From the NCBI GenBank assembly GCA_963978545.1, contig OZ021723.1, positions 49,430,569 to 49,494,568 on the forward strand: a DNA stretch of 64,000 bases. The letters are read 5' to 3'. The DNA comes from Linyphia triangularis. Taxonomy: Eukaryota > Arthropoda > Arachnida > Araneae > Linyphiidae. Positions within the stretch are counted from its first letter, which is position 1. Each line of letters begins with the position of its first letter. Shown here piece after piece: positions 1 to 11,003 of this stretch. Under the pieces are notes generated by a model. The model was given only the letters and a program-made list of their open reading frames with translations, ran no database searches and was not told the origin of the DNA. The translations under genes and the position numbers were made by a program.

Positions 1-2
1 AC

Positions 3-698
3 CTTATACACACACCTGTTTACGCTCCTTGGTGCAACGGTAAAGTCGAGTCCACGAATTTAGAGATTAAGAACACCATCTTAGCTTTAAAAGAGCAAAA
101 AATTGATCTACAATCAGCATTAGATATTCATAGGGCAATGTATAACAGTTCAATTCACTCTACGACAAGCTTTTCCCCTTCACAGCTATTTTTTGGTCGT
201 AAAATAGAACCTATATTCAGTACAATGAAGGTTTGTAAAAAATCAAATTTAGATTGGTTGGGATATCCTAATTACGTTGAGAAAACAATGCTACAAATAG
301 AAGAATGTAGGAAACATGCTTATAAACACATTGAAAATGCACAGTTGACACAGCAAAATTATGCTATCAGTAAATCACACAAGAGACATTTCACAGTTGA
401 CAGTATTGTGTACTACAAAACCCCAGGCAAGTTTAAAAAGTATTTCACAGGACCCTACAAGATTACAAAGATACACACAAAAAACCTCTTTGACATTCAA
501 TTGTTAACATCCCCCCAAATCGTTAAGACACGCATCCACATCTGTAGTTTAAAACTAGCAGAAAAGAGATACGATAAATTTATCTTGGAAAAGGGAATAG
601 ATCACAAAAATAATTCTGACCTTCAGGCATCTTTTTCACACCGGTACGACCTTAGAAGTAAAGATCGCGTTCAGCCGATAACTTCTCACGATTCCTAG
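3..698 (+). CDS. LTR retrotransposon integrase, C-terminal part (5' truncated by window edge)
   Basis: An open frame runs from the window edge to a TAG at 696-698, so the first ATG at 138 is not the true start. The opening residues include a typical integrase-core signature (a Pro-x-x-Pro run followed by NGKVEST), where the E is the probable third catalytic acid of the DDE domain. Downstream lies a basic region with a small beta-rich domain (GPYKITKIH motif) resembling the DNA-binding C-terminal domain of Ty3/gypsy-type integrases. The enzyme would insert element cDNA into host DNA. RT and RNase H would lie to the left, outside the window. A polypurine tract and possible LTR follow at 907-922. 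No stop or frameshift interrupts the visible part, so this copy may be fairly young. Confidence 0.8.
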   Translation, partial: LIHTPVYAPWCNGKVESTNLEIKNTILALKEQKIDLQSALDIHRAMYNSSIHSTTSFSPSQLFFGRKIEPIFSTMKVCKKSNLDWLGYPNYVEKTMLQIEECRKHAYKHIENAQLTQQNYAISKSHKRHFTVDSIVYYKTPGKFKKYFTGPYKITKIHTKNLFDIQLLTSPQIVKTRIHICSLKLAEKRYDKFILEKGIDHKNNSDLQASFSHRYDLRSKDRVQPITSHDS

Positions 699-906
699 GA
701 CAAGACTTGGATTGACAAACAATAAAAAAAGCGCTGTCATTCTCTAGCTAGACGAGGGAACTCGTAAATTTAAAAGTCTTAGCTTTTGTCAATCTTTGCT
801 ACGGGAGTATTCAGCACGCATGAATTGGTCATAAATATTGTCGCGTAGAGTCTTGTTGACACTAATGGCGAGGGACGCGTCGGCAAATGACTGTCTGCAT
901 TTTGGC
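699..906. other. Noncoding stretch between integrase ORF and polypurine tract
   Basis: No ORF or repeat was recognised here. It lies between the end of pol and the putative 3' LTR, where an env-like gene or the 3' UTR of a retrotransposon would sit. Confidence 0.3.
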
Positions 907-1840
907 GGGAAAAAGGGCGAATGTTGGTCACTTTCAGAACAGGTTTTTATTTTTTTTGTGGGGAACATGTAGTTCTCTGGTCTCAGAAAGTGTGTGTGAC
1001 GTCATCAGACGGGGAGAAGTTCTGACCGCTTCTGTCACGTGACTTGCCAAGGAGAACGAAGTTTGTGTTTTTGTGTTGTTTTTCTTTTTGGAGAGTTCAG
1101 AGGGGCGATTTTTCGTTTTTTTTTTCTCCCCACTTTAACAGAGGTAGCGGAAGTCGGTTTTTGTTTTTTTTAAGGCCAACGAGGGGGTCGTCGAAATTTT
1201 TTTTTTGGTAGCGATTTGTTGCACTGGAATTAATGAGACATTTGGTCTCTTTTCGATTAATGTATGGCATTGTTTTTTTTTAATGGGATAGATTAAGGAG
1301 TTTTTGAACACTGAAACTGGTAAGAATCTGCTGTTAGGCAGGCAAAAGGAGTGTATTTAGTGTCGGGTGTCTTGCTTTTATGTGCTCTGGATTAATTTGA
1401 TCAACAGAACGCGTTCACGCTGTTGATTTTGGATCGTAGCTCTGATTATACGAGTGTGTTGTCTACGATATTAGTAATTAATTCATGATTGGAATTGGTG
1501 ATTAAGGATGTTAATTATGTTGGCAATTGGTGGTGTAAATTAATTTTTGGATGGAAACTTAATGCTTTGTTCTGGTTATGTAATAAAAAATCAAGGGAAG
1601 TTTAAGAAAAAAATTATATAAAAGGGAGATAAGACTAAGTATATTTGTATTTTTCTACTTTGGTTAATGAAAGTTAAATGGTAATTTTTTTTTTCTCTTT
1701 TGATTTTGAGCAGTCTTTCATGTGAGGATTACTAATAATAGTTGATTAGGTTAAAAGTTTACGACTGGCTGAGTATTTATGAGTCTTGGAATTGTCATTT
1801 TTCTGTATCAAAAAATCTAAACAGATCTGCATTTACAATG
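907..1840 (+). mobile_element. Putative 3' LTR preceded by a polypurine tract
   Basis: A 15-base tract that is purine except for one C (907-921) is followed at once by TGTTGGTCAC at 922, the usual start of an LTR. A strong TATA box (TATATAAAAG, 1615-1624) lies about 690 bases inside, which fits a U3 promoter. An AATAAA stands just before it at about 1582, which is an odd order for an LTR. The 3' end is not certain: a TTTACA near 1832-1837 is one candidate. No matching 5' LTR is in the window, so length and identity cannot be proved. Confidence 0.4.
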
Positions 1841-2163
1841 AAGTAGAAGGGCGTGCTGCCTTGCGCAAAGTAGCATTCCTAAATTTTTGCTACAGCTGAA
1901 TATCACCGCTGGCCAGAGATTTACAGTGAAGCAGAAATAGTTCTTCAGAATGGTCAGATTTCGTCAGAGATACAGTACTCGCTTTCATTTGTAGCAATCA
2001 TTTTAAACACTTTCTCACATACTTTCTTCAGGTTTTTGAAAAAAGAGAACATTTCGAAAACCATCACAGATTAGCTTTTTACCAACTTGTGGCTCCATCT
2101 ATTTTTTATTTTCGTCTTCATTTACTTCACTGATATTAATATTTTTTTTTCCCTTGGACTGTA
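1841..2163. other. Unassigned noncoding DNA
   Basis: AT-rich sequence without a convincing ORF, repeat or RNA gene; it is the left flank of the TTAA-type element. Confidence 0.3.
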
Positions 2164-2167
2164 TTAA

Positions 2168-2791
2168 GGGGGTATTCTGGTTTAGAAATTCAAAAAAATC
2201 TATTTTTTTGTGTGCATATTTTCATAGTATAACCCTTTAAAAAAATGTCCCTAAAAGGATTTTTCGAAATTCGAATTATTTTCGGAGTTACAGCTCATTT
2301 TGTGACGCGCCGACAAAACCGTTTCGCAGCCGGGTCGCGCGATCAAACAATAGACGATCGGCTAATTCTGGCACTCTGGCCGCCAAGGTCTTTTGTACTC
2401 GATGTATTTTCTTCACTCGATGTATATTTCTCAAAATTCACTACTCGGGAACTGGGTGATCGTTTTAACCAATTTAGTTCAAATATATTTATACTAAGTG
2501 CTCAGTTAAGTTCAGTTTTGTTTCGACTATTCGCTGTACAAACGTAAGTATTCTGAAATCAGTGAGGTGAAAAAACATATTTTTAGTGTAAAATTTAATT
2601 AATAACAAGTGAGTATAAAACGTCAGTAAACGACTCCGACTGCGCGCGATTAGTCCTCAAACTTTAAACTCGTTTTTCTCGTAACTACTTTTCTGGAAAC
2701 GGTGTGCATGATATCTTTAATTCTACTCAACCGATTCACTTGAAATTTTACACAGAGCTTCTTTATACATTATAGTATCGCACTACGGAGA

Positions 2792-2825
<34 letters not shown>

Positions 2826-3221
2826 TATTTTTAAAAAATTCCGAACGACAAAAAAACAGGGAAAATACGAAACTTTTTTTTCAAACCACCGCCATTTTGT
2901 GAAAAAAAAATTTCTTTTTCAAAAACGTTTCGTAGTGCGATAACTACACCCTTCCTCTTTACGAATTATTCATGGATTTCCATTTCAGGTCATGGGAAGG
3001 ATTTATATCCTGCACACCAGAACAAGCCATTTTTCCATCAGTCCCCACTTCGCCGACCTGCATTTTTTTGAAATTTAACTTTTTTTCTTATATTATTAAT
3101 GTTTTGTATTCTTAAAATATCAATAAAAAGCTTATAAAAAAAATGTATAGTAAAAATATTTTTTTTTTTATCGCGTCCGAAAAAATACCTAAAATTCGGG
3201 CTTTTAAACCAGAATACCCCC
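2168..3221. mobile_element. TTAA-flanked non-autonomous DNA transposon (MITE)
   Basis: The element starts with GGGGGTATTCTGGTTTA at 2168-2184 and ends with its perfect reverse complement at 3205-3221. Both sides are flanked by TTAA (2164-2167 and 3222-3225). TTAA duplication is typical of the piggyBac and Kolobok superfamilies. The ends begin with a G-run, not with the C-run I associate with piggyBac, so Kolobok is my slight preference. No transposase is encoded. Inside are a GC-rich patch near 2300-2400, a poly-A run at about 2796-2822 and an inverted T-rich subterminal region. Confidence 0.85.
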
Positions 3222-3401
3222 TTAATGCAATCCGCAATTCTATTTTAACACGGGCGGTTAGTGTTTGAAAGTGGTTGTGCTGTCGGAAACATGCGACTCT
3301 CCACCCCCCCCCCCACCCTCCCCATCTCAGCATCCTCCCTTCTCCCCAGACACACTCATACACCGTAAACTAAGAGCAATTAATCAAATATTTTTTTATT
3401 G

Positions 3402-3549
<148 letters not shown>

Positions 3550-3889
3550 TAAGTAAAATCTATTTACAACCACGTGAAAAGCAAATACCAAGATAACTGA
3601 AACTTACTACCATACTGAGACGTATAGTAAGACGCACACTTTGTCATAACGAACTCCATGTTTCAAAATAGAAAATAGTTAACTTAAGAAATTACAAGAT
3701 AACGCATGTGTAAACATCATGAAAATTATTTCGGTTTAAAGATATTCTAAAAAGTATCCTTGTCACCCGCCTTAGCTGTCGATTTACACATAACCAATCA
3801 GTTCATCGAATTTCCAAGTACAGTCGAAGTTGTAAAATTCCTCTCCGCGCCACGACGCCGTATTCAAAATGTGGAGGGAAAAGTTCGTA

Positions 3890-4020
3890 GTAAAAACGGT
3901 AGCCATAGCAACGGTTCAACTGAATCGTAATTTCATGAACTGGCAGTAGTCAAAGCCTATAGAGTGCTATAGTTCTCTCGGAGATCACCAGTTTGGGTTT
4001 ATTTGAAGGGGGGCGGGGTC
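3890..4020. promoter_or_regulatory. Possible promoter-like patch: RFX X-box-like palindrome and GC box
   Basis: GTAGCCATAGCAAC at 3899-3912 fits the X-box consensus bound by RFX factors (two half sites with a 2-base spacer). A GC box (GGGGCGGGG) lies at about 4010-4018. The stretch from 3840 to 4030 is richer in C, G and CpG than its surroundings. No plus-strand gene start was found next to it, so the functional reading is speculative. Confidence 0.25.
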
Positions 4021-4133
4021 TCCTGAATTGTGCTTAGAGGCAATAGGTTTGCTATTTATTGAAGTTTTATTCATTTAGACGTAGAAATTCTAATCTTTAT
4101 TTAAGAAAATTAGTATAATATAAAATTTTACTT

Positions 4134-4487
4134 TTACACAAATAAATTTAAATGCAGCCGGGCTGTACTTGTGTCATGCTGTATATCCACAGACATTTTA
4201 CAAATTTTATTAAGGGGTCTGTTTAAAACTGCAACAAGTGCATAGCCCCTTAAGTTTCTGTCCGAAGCTTTTGGAGGAATATTTAAACAGGGGTTTGGCC
4301 AATTGGTCAAATAAGAGTTGGCGATTCCATAAAGGATTAGAGCCGCTCCAATGGCGTAGAGAGAAGTTTTGATGTAATTATGAGGGGGATCGTAAGAGAC
4401 AGAAGGAGATTGGGGAGATAGCAAGTCGGTCAAGCGGTGGTTCCTAGGAGAGAGATGCATTTTTATCGGACGCAATGACGTGCACAT
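4134..4487 (-). CDS. Small putative single-pass membrane protein
   Basis: A 117-codon minus-strand ORF of ordinary amino-acid composition. A second Met at about residue 10 (4460) has the better start context. Residues from about 41 to 61 form a hydrophobic segment (SLYAIGAALILYGIANSYL) preceded by a Pro/Ser-rich N-terminus. I do not recognise the family. The frame ends at 4134, and an AATAAA in minus orientation (plus-strand TTTATT at 4096-4101) lies about 35 bases past the stop, as expected for a transcript end. Just upstream, at about 4497 on the minus strand, is AAAATGGCGAT, which resembles a YY1-type promoter motif. It could be a real single-exon gene, one exon of a larger gene, or a processed pseudogene. 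Confidence 0.35.
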   Translation of the reverse strand: MCTSLRPIKMHLSPRNHRLTDLLSPQSPSVSYDPPHNYIKTSLYAIGAALILYGIANSYLTNWPNPCLNIPPKASDRNLRGYALVAVLNRPLNKICKMSVDIQHDTSTARLHLNLFV

Positions 4488-4841
4488 GAGATCGCCATTT
4501 TCCTGACCCTGATATGCCAGTAAGTGAAATTTCTTGATTCAAATGCTCAGCCAGTTTTTATACTGTATAGTAATCAAAAGTTTCAATATGAAAAAGTGTC
4601 AATATGATTTATTAGTTGTCCTATGATATCTTTATGATATATTATATATTGCTTTTAATCTATGGATTCAGCACTGACTTAACTAAGCGTGCTTTGAGGA
4701 AATGTGTTGTCTAAATACCTATTGTTCATGAATAAATATCATTTCAAGTTACGAATTTTAGTTATTGCAACGCTTTAACTTATGCACGAAATTAGGTTCA
4801 TTTAGATTAATTCTGACGTTTGTTAACTAACCACTATACTC

Positions 4842-4885
4842 ACGGCATATAAATGGTGCCTTGGACTCAGTTTGAAATGCATATT
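4842..4885 (+). promoter_or_regulatory. Possible TATA promoter upstream of gag
   Basis: ATATAAATGG at about 4846-4855 resembles a TATA box, with a TCAGT initiator-like motif about 20-30 bases downstream. It lies about 110 bases upstream of the gag ATG. No LTR boundaries could be placed around it. Confidence 0.25.
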
Positions 4886-4957
4886 GTTCAGTGAATAAGT
4901 GGTATTTGATGGAAAGTAAAATTAGAATGATAGTGATTTGCGAAATTGTTTTTGTAA

Positions 4958-6121
4958 TTGAATATGGTTCGTGGAAATAGGACGCTTTCAAATTTCAAAA
5001 CGAGGTCAACTACAGCTAATATAGTCAGAGCCGAGACAATTAAACAGCGTGCGAGCGGAAGTCAAAATAATAAAAAAATGGCACAGGAAAACATTGAAAT
5101 GGAGAGCGCTAGCAGAATAAATGGTTTAGCTTTATTAACCGCAAATTATGAAGGTAATAAAGATGAGACGAAATTTTTTTTTCGACAATTTGACGAAGTG
5201 GCTTTACTGGCAAAGTGGAAAGACTCCGAGAAACTCACGATATTGAAATCGAAATTACGGGGGAACGCGCTTCGCTACCTTATGTCAGACAGAGAATTGA
5301 TGAATTCCCAAAATTATGATCTGGTTAGGGATAAAATCATGGACTTTTTCCGGGACGAATTAGATGTGGGACAGTGCCAATTAGATTTCTCCAACTGTCA
5401 CATGAGAGAAAATGAATCGGTCAAAATGTTTGCACATAGACTTGTCGTGGCTTCGAATAAATATTTGGGCACCTCGCAAACGGAAATCTCGCAAGATACG
5501 AAAGCGGTAATTGACAAGCTTAGACTCTCAAAATTCGTAGGGGCGCTTCTACCAGAAATTCAACGAGACGTACTAAAATTGAACCCGAAATCATTCGAAC
5601 AAGCTATTGAAATAGCAAAAAATTCTCAAATGGCGCTTGACACGGTTGCGAGATGTAAAATTAATGCATTAAAGGTGGAAAACTCCTTCTCACAATCAGA
5701 AGAGCAGCAGTTACAACAAATCAATCGCATGCAAACAACTACTCAAAACCCTCCTGGGCAAGTACAAGCTATGCAGTGTTATTTATGTGGAGTGTCGGGG
5801 GATCATTTTTCAACGGAATGTGAGGCATTTAAGAGTATGATTAACATACCACAACAAAATAGACATAACCAGCAATATCCGAACACCCAAAATGTGAGAG
5901 GCCGTTATTCCGGTCAACGGGGTGGTATTAGAGGTAACATATCACAAAACAGGTACTTCAGAAATCCGAATCAGCACGTCAGGGGACAGAACAGACAAAA
6001 TCGTGGTAATTATTACTACAATAATCAAAGCAGAGGTAGATATAATTCACATGGTAACAATAATTCGCAAGCTTCAAATCATTTTTTAGACATAGCACAG
6101 GGGGACATGGAGAACACTTAA
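4958..6121 (+). CDS. gag: Retrotransposon Gag polyprotein (387 codons)
   Basis: This is the structural protein that packages element RNA. The first 45 residues are basic and disordered. Residues from about 50 to 240 are helical and charged, like the capsid region of Ty3/gypsy-type Gags. A zinc knuckle, CYLCGVSGDHFSTEC, stands at about residues 274-288; its spacing is C-x2-C-x5-H-x4-C, one residue longer than the usual C-x2-C-x4-H-x4-C. The last 100 residues are rich in Arg, Gly, Asn and Gln, as in RNA-binding nucleocapsid tails. The ORF has no breaks and ends in TAA at 6119-6121. The protease frame opens through a -1 frameshift site at 6082. The start at 4958 is followed by in-frame Mets, including one at about 5078, that could also be used. 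Confidence 0.85.
   Translation: MNMVRGNRTLSNFKTRSTTANIVRAETIKQRASGSQNNKKMAQENIEMESASRINGLALLTANYEGNKDETKFFFRQFDEVALLAKWKDSEKLTILKSKLRGNALRYLMSDRELMNSQNYDLVRDKIMDFFRDELDVGQCQLDFSNCHMRENESVKMFAHRLVVASNKYLGTSQTEISQDTKAVIDKLRLSKFVGALLPEIQRDVLKLNPKSFEQAIEIAKNSQMALDTVARCKINALKVENSFSQSEEQQLQQINRMQTTTQNPPGQVQAMQCYLCGVSGDHFSTECEAFKSMINIPQQNRHNQQYPNTQNVRGRYSGQRGGIRGNISQNRYFRNPNQHVRGQNRQNRGNYYYNNQSRGRYNSHGNNNSQASNHFLDIAQGDMENT
6082..6088 (+). promoter_or_regulatory. Programmed -1 ribosomal frameshift site (TTTTTTA)
   Basis: The heptamer T-TTT-TTA is in exact X-XXY-YYZ register with the gag frame (codons CAT TTT TTA), about 11 codons before the gag stop. The -1 frame then stays open into the protease. 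This is the same heptamer used by HIV-1 gag-pol. No clear downstream pseudoknot was recognised by eye. Confidence 0.8.
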
Positions 6122-6474
6122 ACAGTTGCTCAGATCAAACCAGAAGTGCAGGTATACCCAGACAATTACAGGTGGGAAATTTGAAAATCGAGAATTTAAA
6201 CAATTTTAACAGTTACAATGTTTCAAATTTACCTATTATTCAAACGGAAATCGCAGGAATACAATTTAAAGCACTTCTTGATACAGGAGCAAATATCTGC
6301 TTATGCTCAAAGGAAGTTTACATGTTAATAAAACAGAAAATCAAAACTAAATGTGTCGCTTCAAATGTGGTAATTACGACCATAACAGGGTCAGTGTTAA
6401 AATGCACATATATGTATAGCAAATATTTTTTAAATAGCTTTACAAAATTAATCAATGTTATTTTAGTATTTTAG
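6088..6474 (+). CDS. pro: Retropepsin-type protease, truncated, read by -1 frameshift from gag
   Basis: The frame is one base behind gag and open from the slippery site to TAG at 6472-6474. It contains the aspartic protease motif ALLDTGANICLC at about 6271-6306; DTGA is the catalytic loop of a dimeric retropepsin. Residues up to about TITGSVLKC look like protease. After about 6410 the sequence becomes AT-rich with no similarity, so the protein is truncated before the end of the domain. No reverse transcriptase, RNase H or integrase follows. The integrase at 3-698 lies upstream of it and belongs to a different copy. Confidence 0.75.
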   Translation, partial: RHSTGGHGEHLNSCSDQTRSAGIPRQLQVGNLKIENLNNFNSYNVSNLPIIQTEIAGIQFKALLDTGANICLCSKEVYMLIKQKIKTKCVASNVVITTITGSVLKCTYMYSKYFLNSFTKLINVILVF

Positions 6475-7584
6475 GCGTTATTCGCATCCCTGGTGTGACA
6501 CATGTGAGGCTAAATATAGACGAAGAATACCTTCTAATAGTGCGCTGTTCTTATTATTAAGCACTGAGAAAACAGCATTAAGAATTATGATTTCAGGATG
6601 CATGGCAGGTGGTGGAGTGAAATTAGTGATCATATGTAAAGGAACAATGAAGTTTTAGCAGTACATTAACACGCTCGAAACAACTTTCTGTATCTATTTT
6701 CATCGCTTTTCGGTGACACAAACATGGATGGAATAGCATGAAGAGGTTTAGAGGAAATTACGTAGATGTCCTAGAGAGGCCCCCGCAGACTCCAGGTTTT
6801 AACTCAAAAGTAAATTTTTGCAATATACTCAAACGCAAGGTAGGGGAGCACTCATTTACTTCAAAGGATACATTATCCTGCAAAGTCCTACAACAAAAAT
6901 AAAACAATAAAACTAAGATAAATGTTAAAAGACAGTTCAGCATTAGAGATAAAGGAGACCAAACATTCAAAACATTGATTTCTTTTTAAATAAAAATGAT
7001 TATTGTGTGCCCTTGTATAGCTTTATATTTTTTCAACACCACGGCATTTTACAAAAATAAGGTTTTAAAATATCCCCTATACTTTTGTCGATGGCTGTAT
7101 TACAATGAGAGAAAGGTAGATATTCCCTTTTTCAAAATAAAAAAATTGAGAATGGTATATTGTGTTCTTTGGTGGAATTCGTAAAAAATATGTTTTCTGC
7201 AAGAGAAAGAACACAAGACCCTGTAATTTGAGGTATATGAATAAAAGTAACTCCGTTTTACTCTACCCCAATCTAAAGGAGCAACTGAAAGACAACCAGA
7301 AATAACAAGACTTCGTAACAAAATATTTATTATACGCCCCTCAAACATAACCTTGCCCTCACACACACTCCTACTCCTAAGCATTACCGGAAAATTTGCC
7401 AAAAATGTCAAATTTATTCATTCTATCAAAAAGTTTTACTTGAATTTTAGTTTTATTTGCAGTTTTAACTTTCAAACTGATTTAAGACACACTTATAATT
7501 CGGGCTTAATGAATTGCACATTAACTTCCGGTAGTTTTTTTCTGAAACATTTAGTCTTAACTTCTGGTTAAATTTCGCCATGGT
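6475..7584. other. Unassigned AT-rich DNA after the truncated retroelement
   Basis: Several ORFs of 60-100 codons occur on both strands but none has a recognisable domain or coding-like composition. No repeat boundary was found. Confidence 0.3.
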
Positions 7585-8143
7585 AAAAATTGACTATTCT
7601 CAAATTATTACTAGATTCAGCAAATAAATGCATTGACTTAGTTTAAGAGAAACGTCATTTAATAGTTAGACATTTTTTTTCTATCTTTTTCCCTAATTCT
7701 TCGTGTAACCGAGACCTTTCATTTTATATATCTTCCGTGTATGTAATTTAGTCTAGTACTGTTGATATCAGATAGACAATGACGAATAGCGCCTTTATAT
7801 CAACTTCTCACTGAGGTGTTGCAGCCAAAAAAAATTAAGAATTGTATATACCAAAATACTCTTTCAATTTTCAATTCCAATAGTATCTACAAAGTTTATG
7901 AGTTTTCGAAATAGATTGAAGTCATATTTTCATTAATATGAGCCACGTTTCCAATTTCACATTTCAGCATACTTTGCTAATTACAATATATATTCTTTAT
8001 ACGTTTTAGAAAAATCTTGAGAATTTAAATATAAATTATTAGTAACACATGAAAATGTACTATTCTCAAATTATAATTAGATTCCGCAAATAAATACATT
8101 GACTTAATTAAAGAGAAACTTCTATTAATAGTTAGACATTTTT
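7585..8143. repeat. Pair of direct repeats of about 92 bp
   Basis: The block at 7585-7677 recurs at 8052-8143 in the same orientation with scattered substitutions. Both begin with an AAAAT..ACTATTCTCAAATTAT core and end in AGTTAGACATTTTT. The spacing is about 467 bp. They may be ends of a decayed element or an old local duplication. Confidence 0.7.
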
Positions 8144-8171
8144 AAAGGTGTACAGTTATACAAGACAATGT

Positions 8172-8640
8172 TTTAGAGGAAGGCCTAGTAACTATTCTTC
8201 CCTATACTCTCTATGTTACAATCTTCTAGCCCAGTGCATTTCGAAACTACTTTCTATAATACCTTGAAACGTTGTGAGTAGATAAAAAAAAAAGATCACT
8301 AGATAAAAAAAAAAAGATCACTGAATGAAATGACATAAATTATTTTTATTTAAAGTATATATATATATTATAAATCAAAATTAAAATAGCAAAAGACAAA
8401 ACCAGGTAGAGCCACAGCATATGCATGACGTAAGGATTTCGTATATAAAATAAAATATATTAGACGCTACTCTCGAGGGTTTTTTATTTATGTCATGTCA
8501 TTAAATGATCATTTTCGTATCTGCTCACCAAATTTCAAGGTTTTACACAAAGCAGTTTCTAAATGCACTGGGACTAGAAGATTGTAACATAGCTAGTATA
8601 GGAAATGATCCTTACTAGGACTTCATCTTAAAAGGATACG
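8172..8640. repeat. Long imperfect inverted repeat (hairpin or foldback element)
   Basis: The left arm (about 8172-8350) pairs with the reverse complement of the right arm (about 8480-8640). The best-matching stretch is CTATGTTACAATCTTCTAG at 8211-8229 against 8575-8593. The loop is about 130 bp. Similarity extends outwards with lower identity. It fits a foldback MITE; no target duplication was identified. Confidence 0.7.
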
Positions 8641-8659
8641 AACTAGTGAAACAATGATG

Positions 8660-10260
8660 GTATTCAGTGTTCTACAGTACTGCACACTAAAACCGTTGGA
8701 AAGCAGTACGCTTAGTATGAATATTGGCATACAGTCAAAGTTAAGAAGAATATCAGTGAATATATCCTACTCCTTCAATTGTTGCAAAAATTAATAACGG
8801 CACATTCCATGAGGCATGTGATCATAATTAAATATAAGCTTCTTAAAAACACATTCGGTTCCATAATTTGGCCGTATCTTTTTGTGCAAATTAATTGGTT
8901 TTTCTATTTAGTATATTTTTGAAGTTTTATTTCGTAATAGAACTTTCGATTGGAAAGAAAAATAGTAATACAGGATTGATAATGAGTTACATGGAATATT
9001 TCTATACAAAATTCATAACTTCATACTTCTCCAGATCTTCAGAGGAACGTCTAGAAAACTGACAAAATAAAAACTTCAATGTAATTTGAAAAGGAAATAA
9101 TCTTTCTTATTTCAAATACTCAATAAATACAAAATTAGAATAAGGATTATTTTTTAAGCAGTTTCAATATTTGAAGATACATATTAAACTGCGGTGAAAA
9201 TATTTTTCTTCTATCTAGAGGTAATTTCAAACTGTACATTTTGAACGAAATTTTACATTTGGGAATACGCTAAAATGTTGCAAATTAAAGCATAAATTTT
9301 CAAAATAAATAGATAACAAAAAAATTGAGAACAAGACAATGCGGTTTTTATAGAAATTCTTTGAATTAAATCGGATTTTTTTTTTCGCACAAATAAAGTT
9401 ATAAAAAGTATCTTACTTAAAAGTATCAGCATCTTACTTATCTTAATTCCATCGTAATCTTAGTGATCAAATATCCTGCAAGAAAGTTGCTCATAGATAC
9501 GTACCATGCCATCGGTTGATGAAAAATTTATATTTTTATGGTGACAAAAAAAAAAAAAATTCTGTGCAATTCTGAGAAAACCGCATCATCTTAATCTCCA
9601 ATATCCGAAAACTATAAAAAAATTTAAATGTGACTGTTACTATTGAATCGCCATGTATATAGCCAAGAACTTTCCATTGGAAATGATGACACAGCTTTAC
9701 AAAATAAAAATGATTGTTTATTCTTCGTTTCAGAGGCTCACCAAACTTCTGAGTGAACTCGTTAGTAATCTTTAAATTTCACAAGCACAATAACAATTCC
9801 GACTCCACCAAAGTAAACAAGCGCTGAGCTCCTTCCAAAACAACTCTAAAAATGTAACCGAACACAAATTCCACTCCTGGCTGTTTTTATATCCTCGCAT
9901 TAGAACTTTTCCTAAACATCCAGGGCAATCTATCTGTCGATCAGTAGGCGCAGAATAATCGCGAAATTTTTAATTAAATCCTAGAGATTGATAACACTGT
10001 CATCTTGAATTATTGCTATTAATAAATACGTCAGTAGAGCTTTAAAAGGAAATATGTGCACTATTTACAATTATATTTAAAAAAAAAACTTGCGAGACAA
10101 AATATGTAGCTATGTTATACATTATACATTAAATTACAATTATCTACGTAGCTAACTTCAAAATTGGCATTCTAACGTAATTCTGATATCTAATATCTAA
10201 AATTTCCAATAGCAGGTATCTTCTGTGCTTGTGCAAGTTTTTCAAAAATCTTCTTTTCAT
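8660..10260. other. Unassigned AT-rich intergenic DNA
   Basis: No ORF with recognisable content, no RNA gene and no clear repeat ends. A short poly-A run stands near 9546-9559. Confidence 0.3.
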
Positions 10261-10276
10261 TTTCTTATTGATACCG

Positions 10277-10412
10277 TTGCGGGTTCGAGTCCCGTCTTAG
10301 GCATGGATGTTTGTAAATGTATGTTGGCTTGTCTAATGACGAATGTTCGGCGCATTATAGCCCTCGTGTTGCTGACGGCGCCAAATAATCTGAAAACAAC
10401 CAACCAACCAAC
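10277..10412 (+). mobile_element. 5'-truncated tRNA-derived SINE with (AACC)n tail
   Basis: The body keeps a polymerase III B box (GGTTCGAGTCC) right at its 5' end but lacks the A box, so it is 5' truncated. The 3' end is a run of AACC units. A 13-bp target duplication, CTTATTGATACCG, flanks it at 10264-10276 and 10413-10425, the mark of LINE-driven retroposition. The region shared with the full-length copy at 13815-14002 includes the B box, the TTAGGCATRGATGTT core and the same tail. Confidence 0.9.
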
Positions 10413-10425
10413 CTTATTGATACCG

Positions 10426-10968
10426 ATTTACAAACACAAATTTATATATTGTTATATTGTAGCACGCTCCGTTCTTTAATTATGCTGATTACAGATAGAC
10501 CATTTTCAATAAACCATTTATTTTTCTTGGACACGGGGCCTTCGAAAATGTAGTGATCACGAAAAAGAGTACATCGATTTTTCGTCTCAAATGCAATACT
10601 TCCATACTTCAATATTACATATAGGATAAAATTATTACACATGTACTTAGTGAGACTTTAGTTACAAAAACAGAGAAAAAACATTAATTTATTATCTTTA
10701 AGGCAGCAAATTCAATCCGAAAAAAATCAACTATAAAGAAGACAATGCTAAATATGATCTTCCTTTTACCTAATAATTGCCTTCCGCTTCTACGCTCAAT
10801 AGCTGCTTTCACAAATCTCGCTAAGTTGGAGAATTTGACGGTATTTGTAAAAAATAGTTATTACTGTAAATATAGCCAAACTCGCCGAGTTTATAAGGAT
10901 CTAATTACTTTCAATTATCTTAAAGGTAATATAGGATAATGAAAGTAATGCATTAGGTCAAAAAGAAA

Positions 10969-11003
<35 letters not shown>

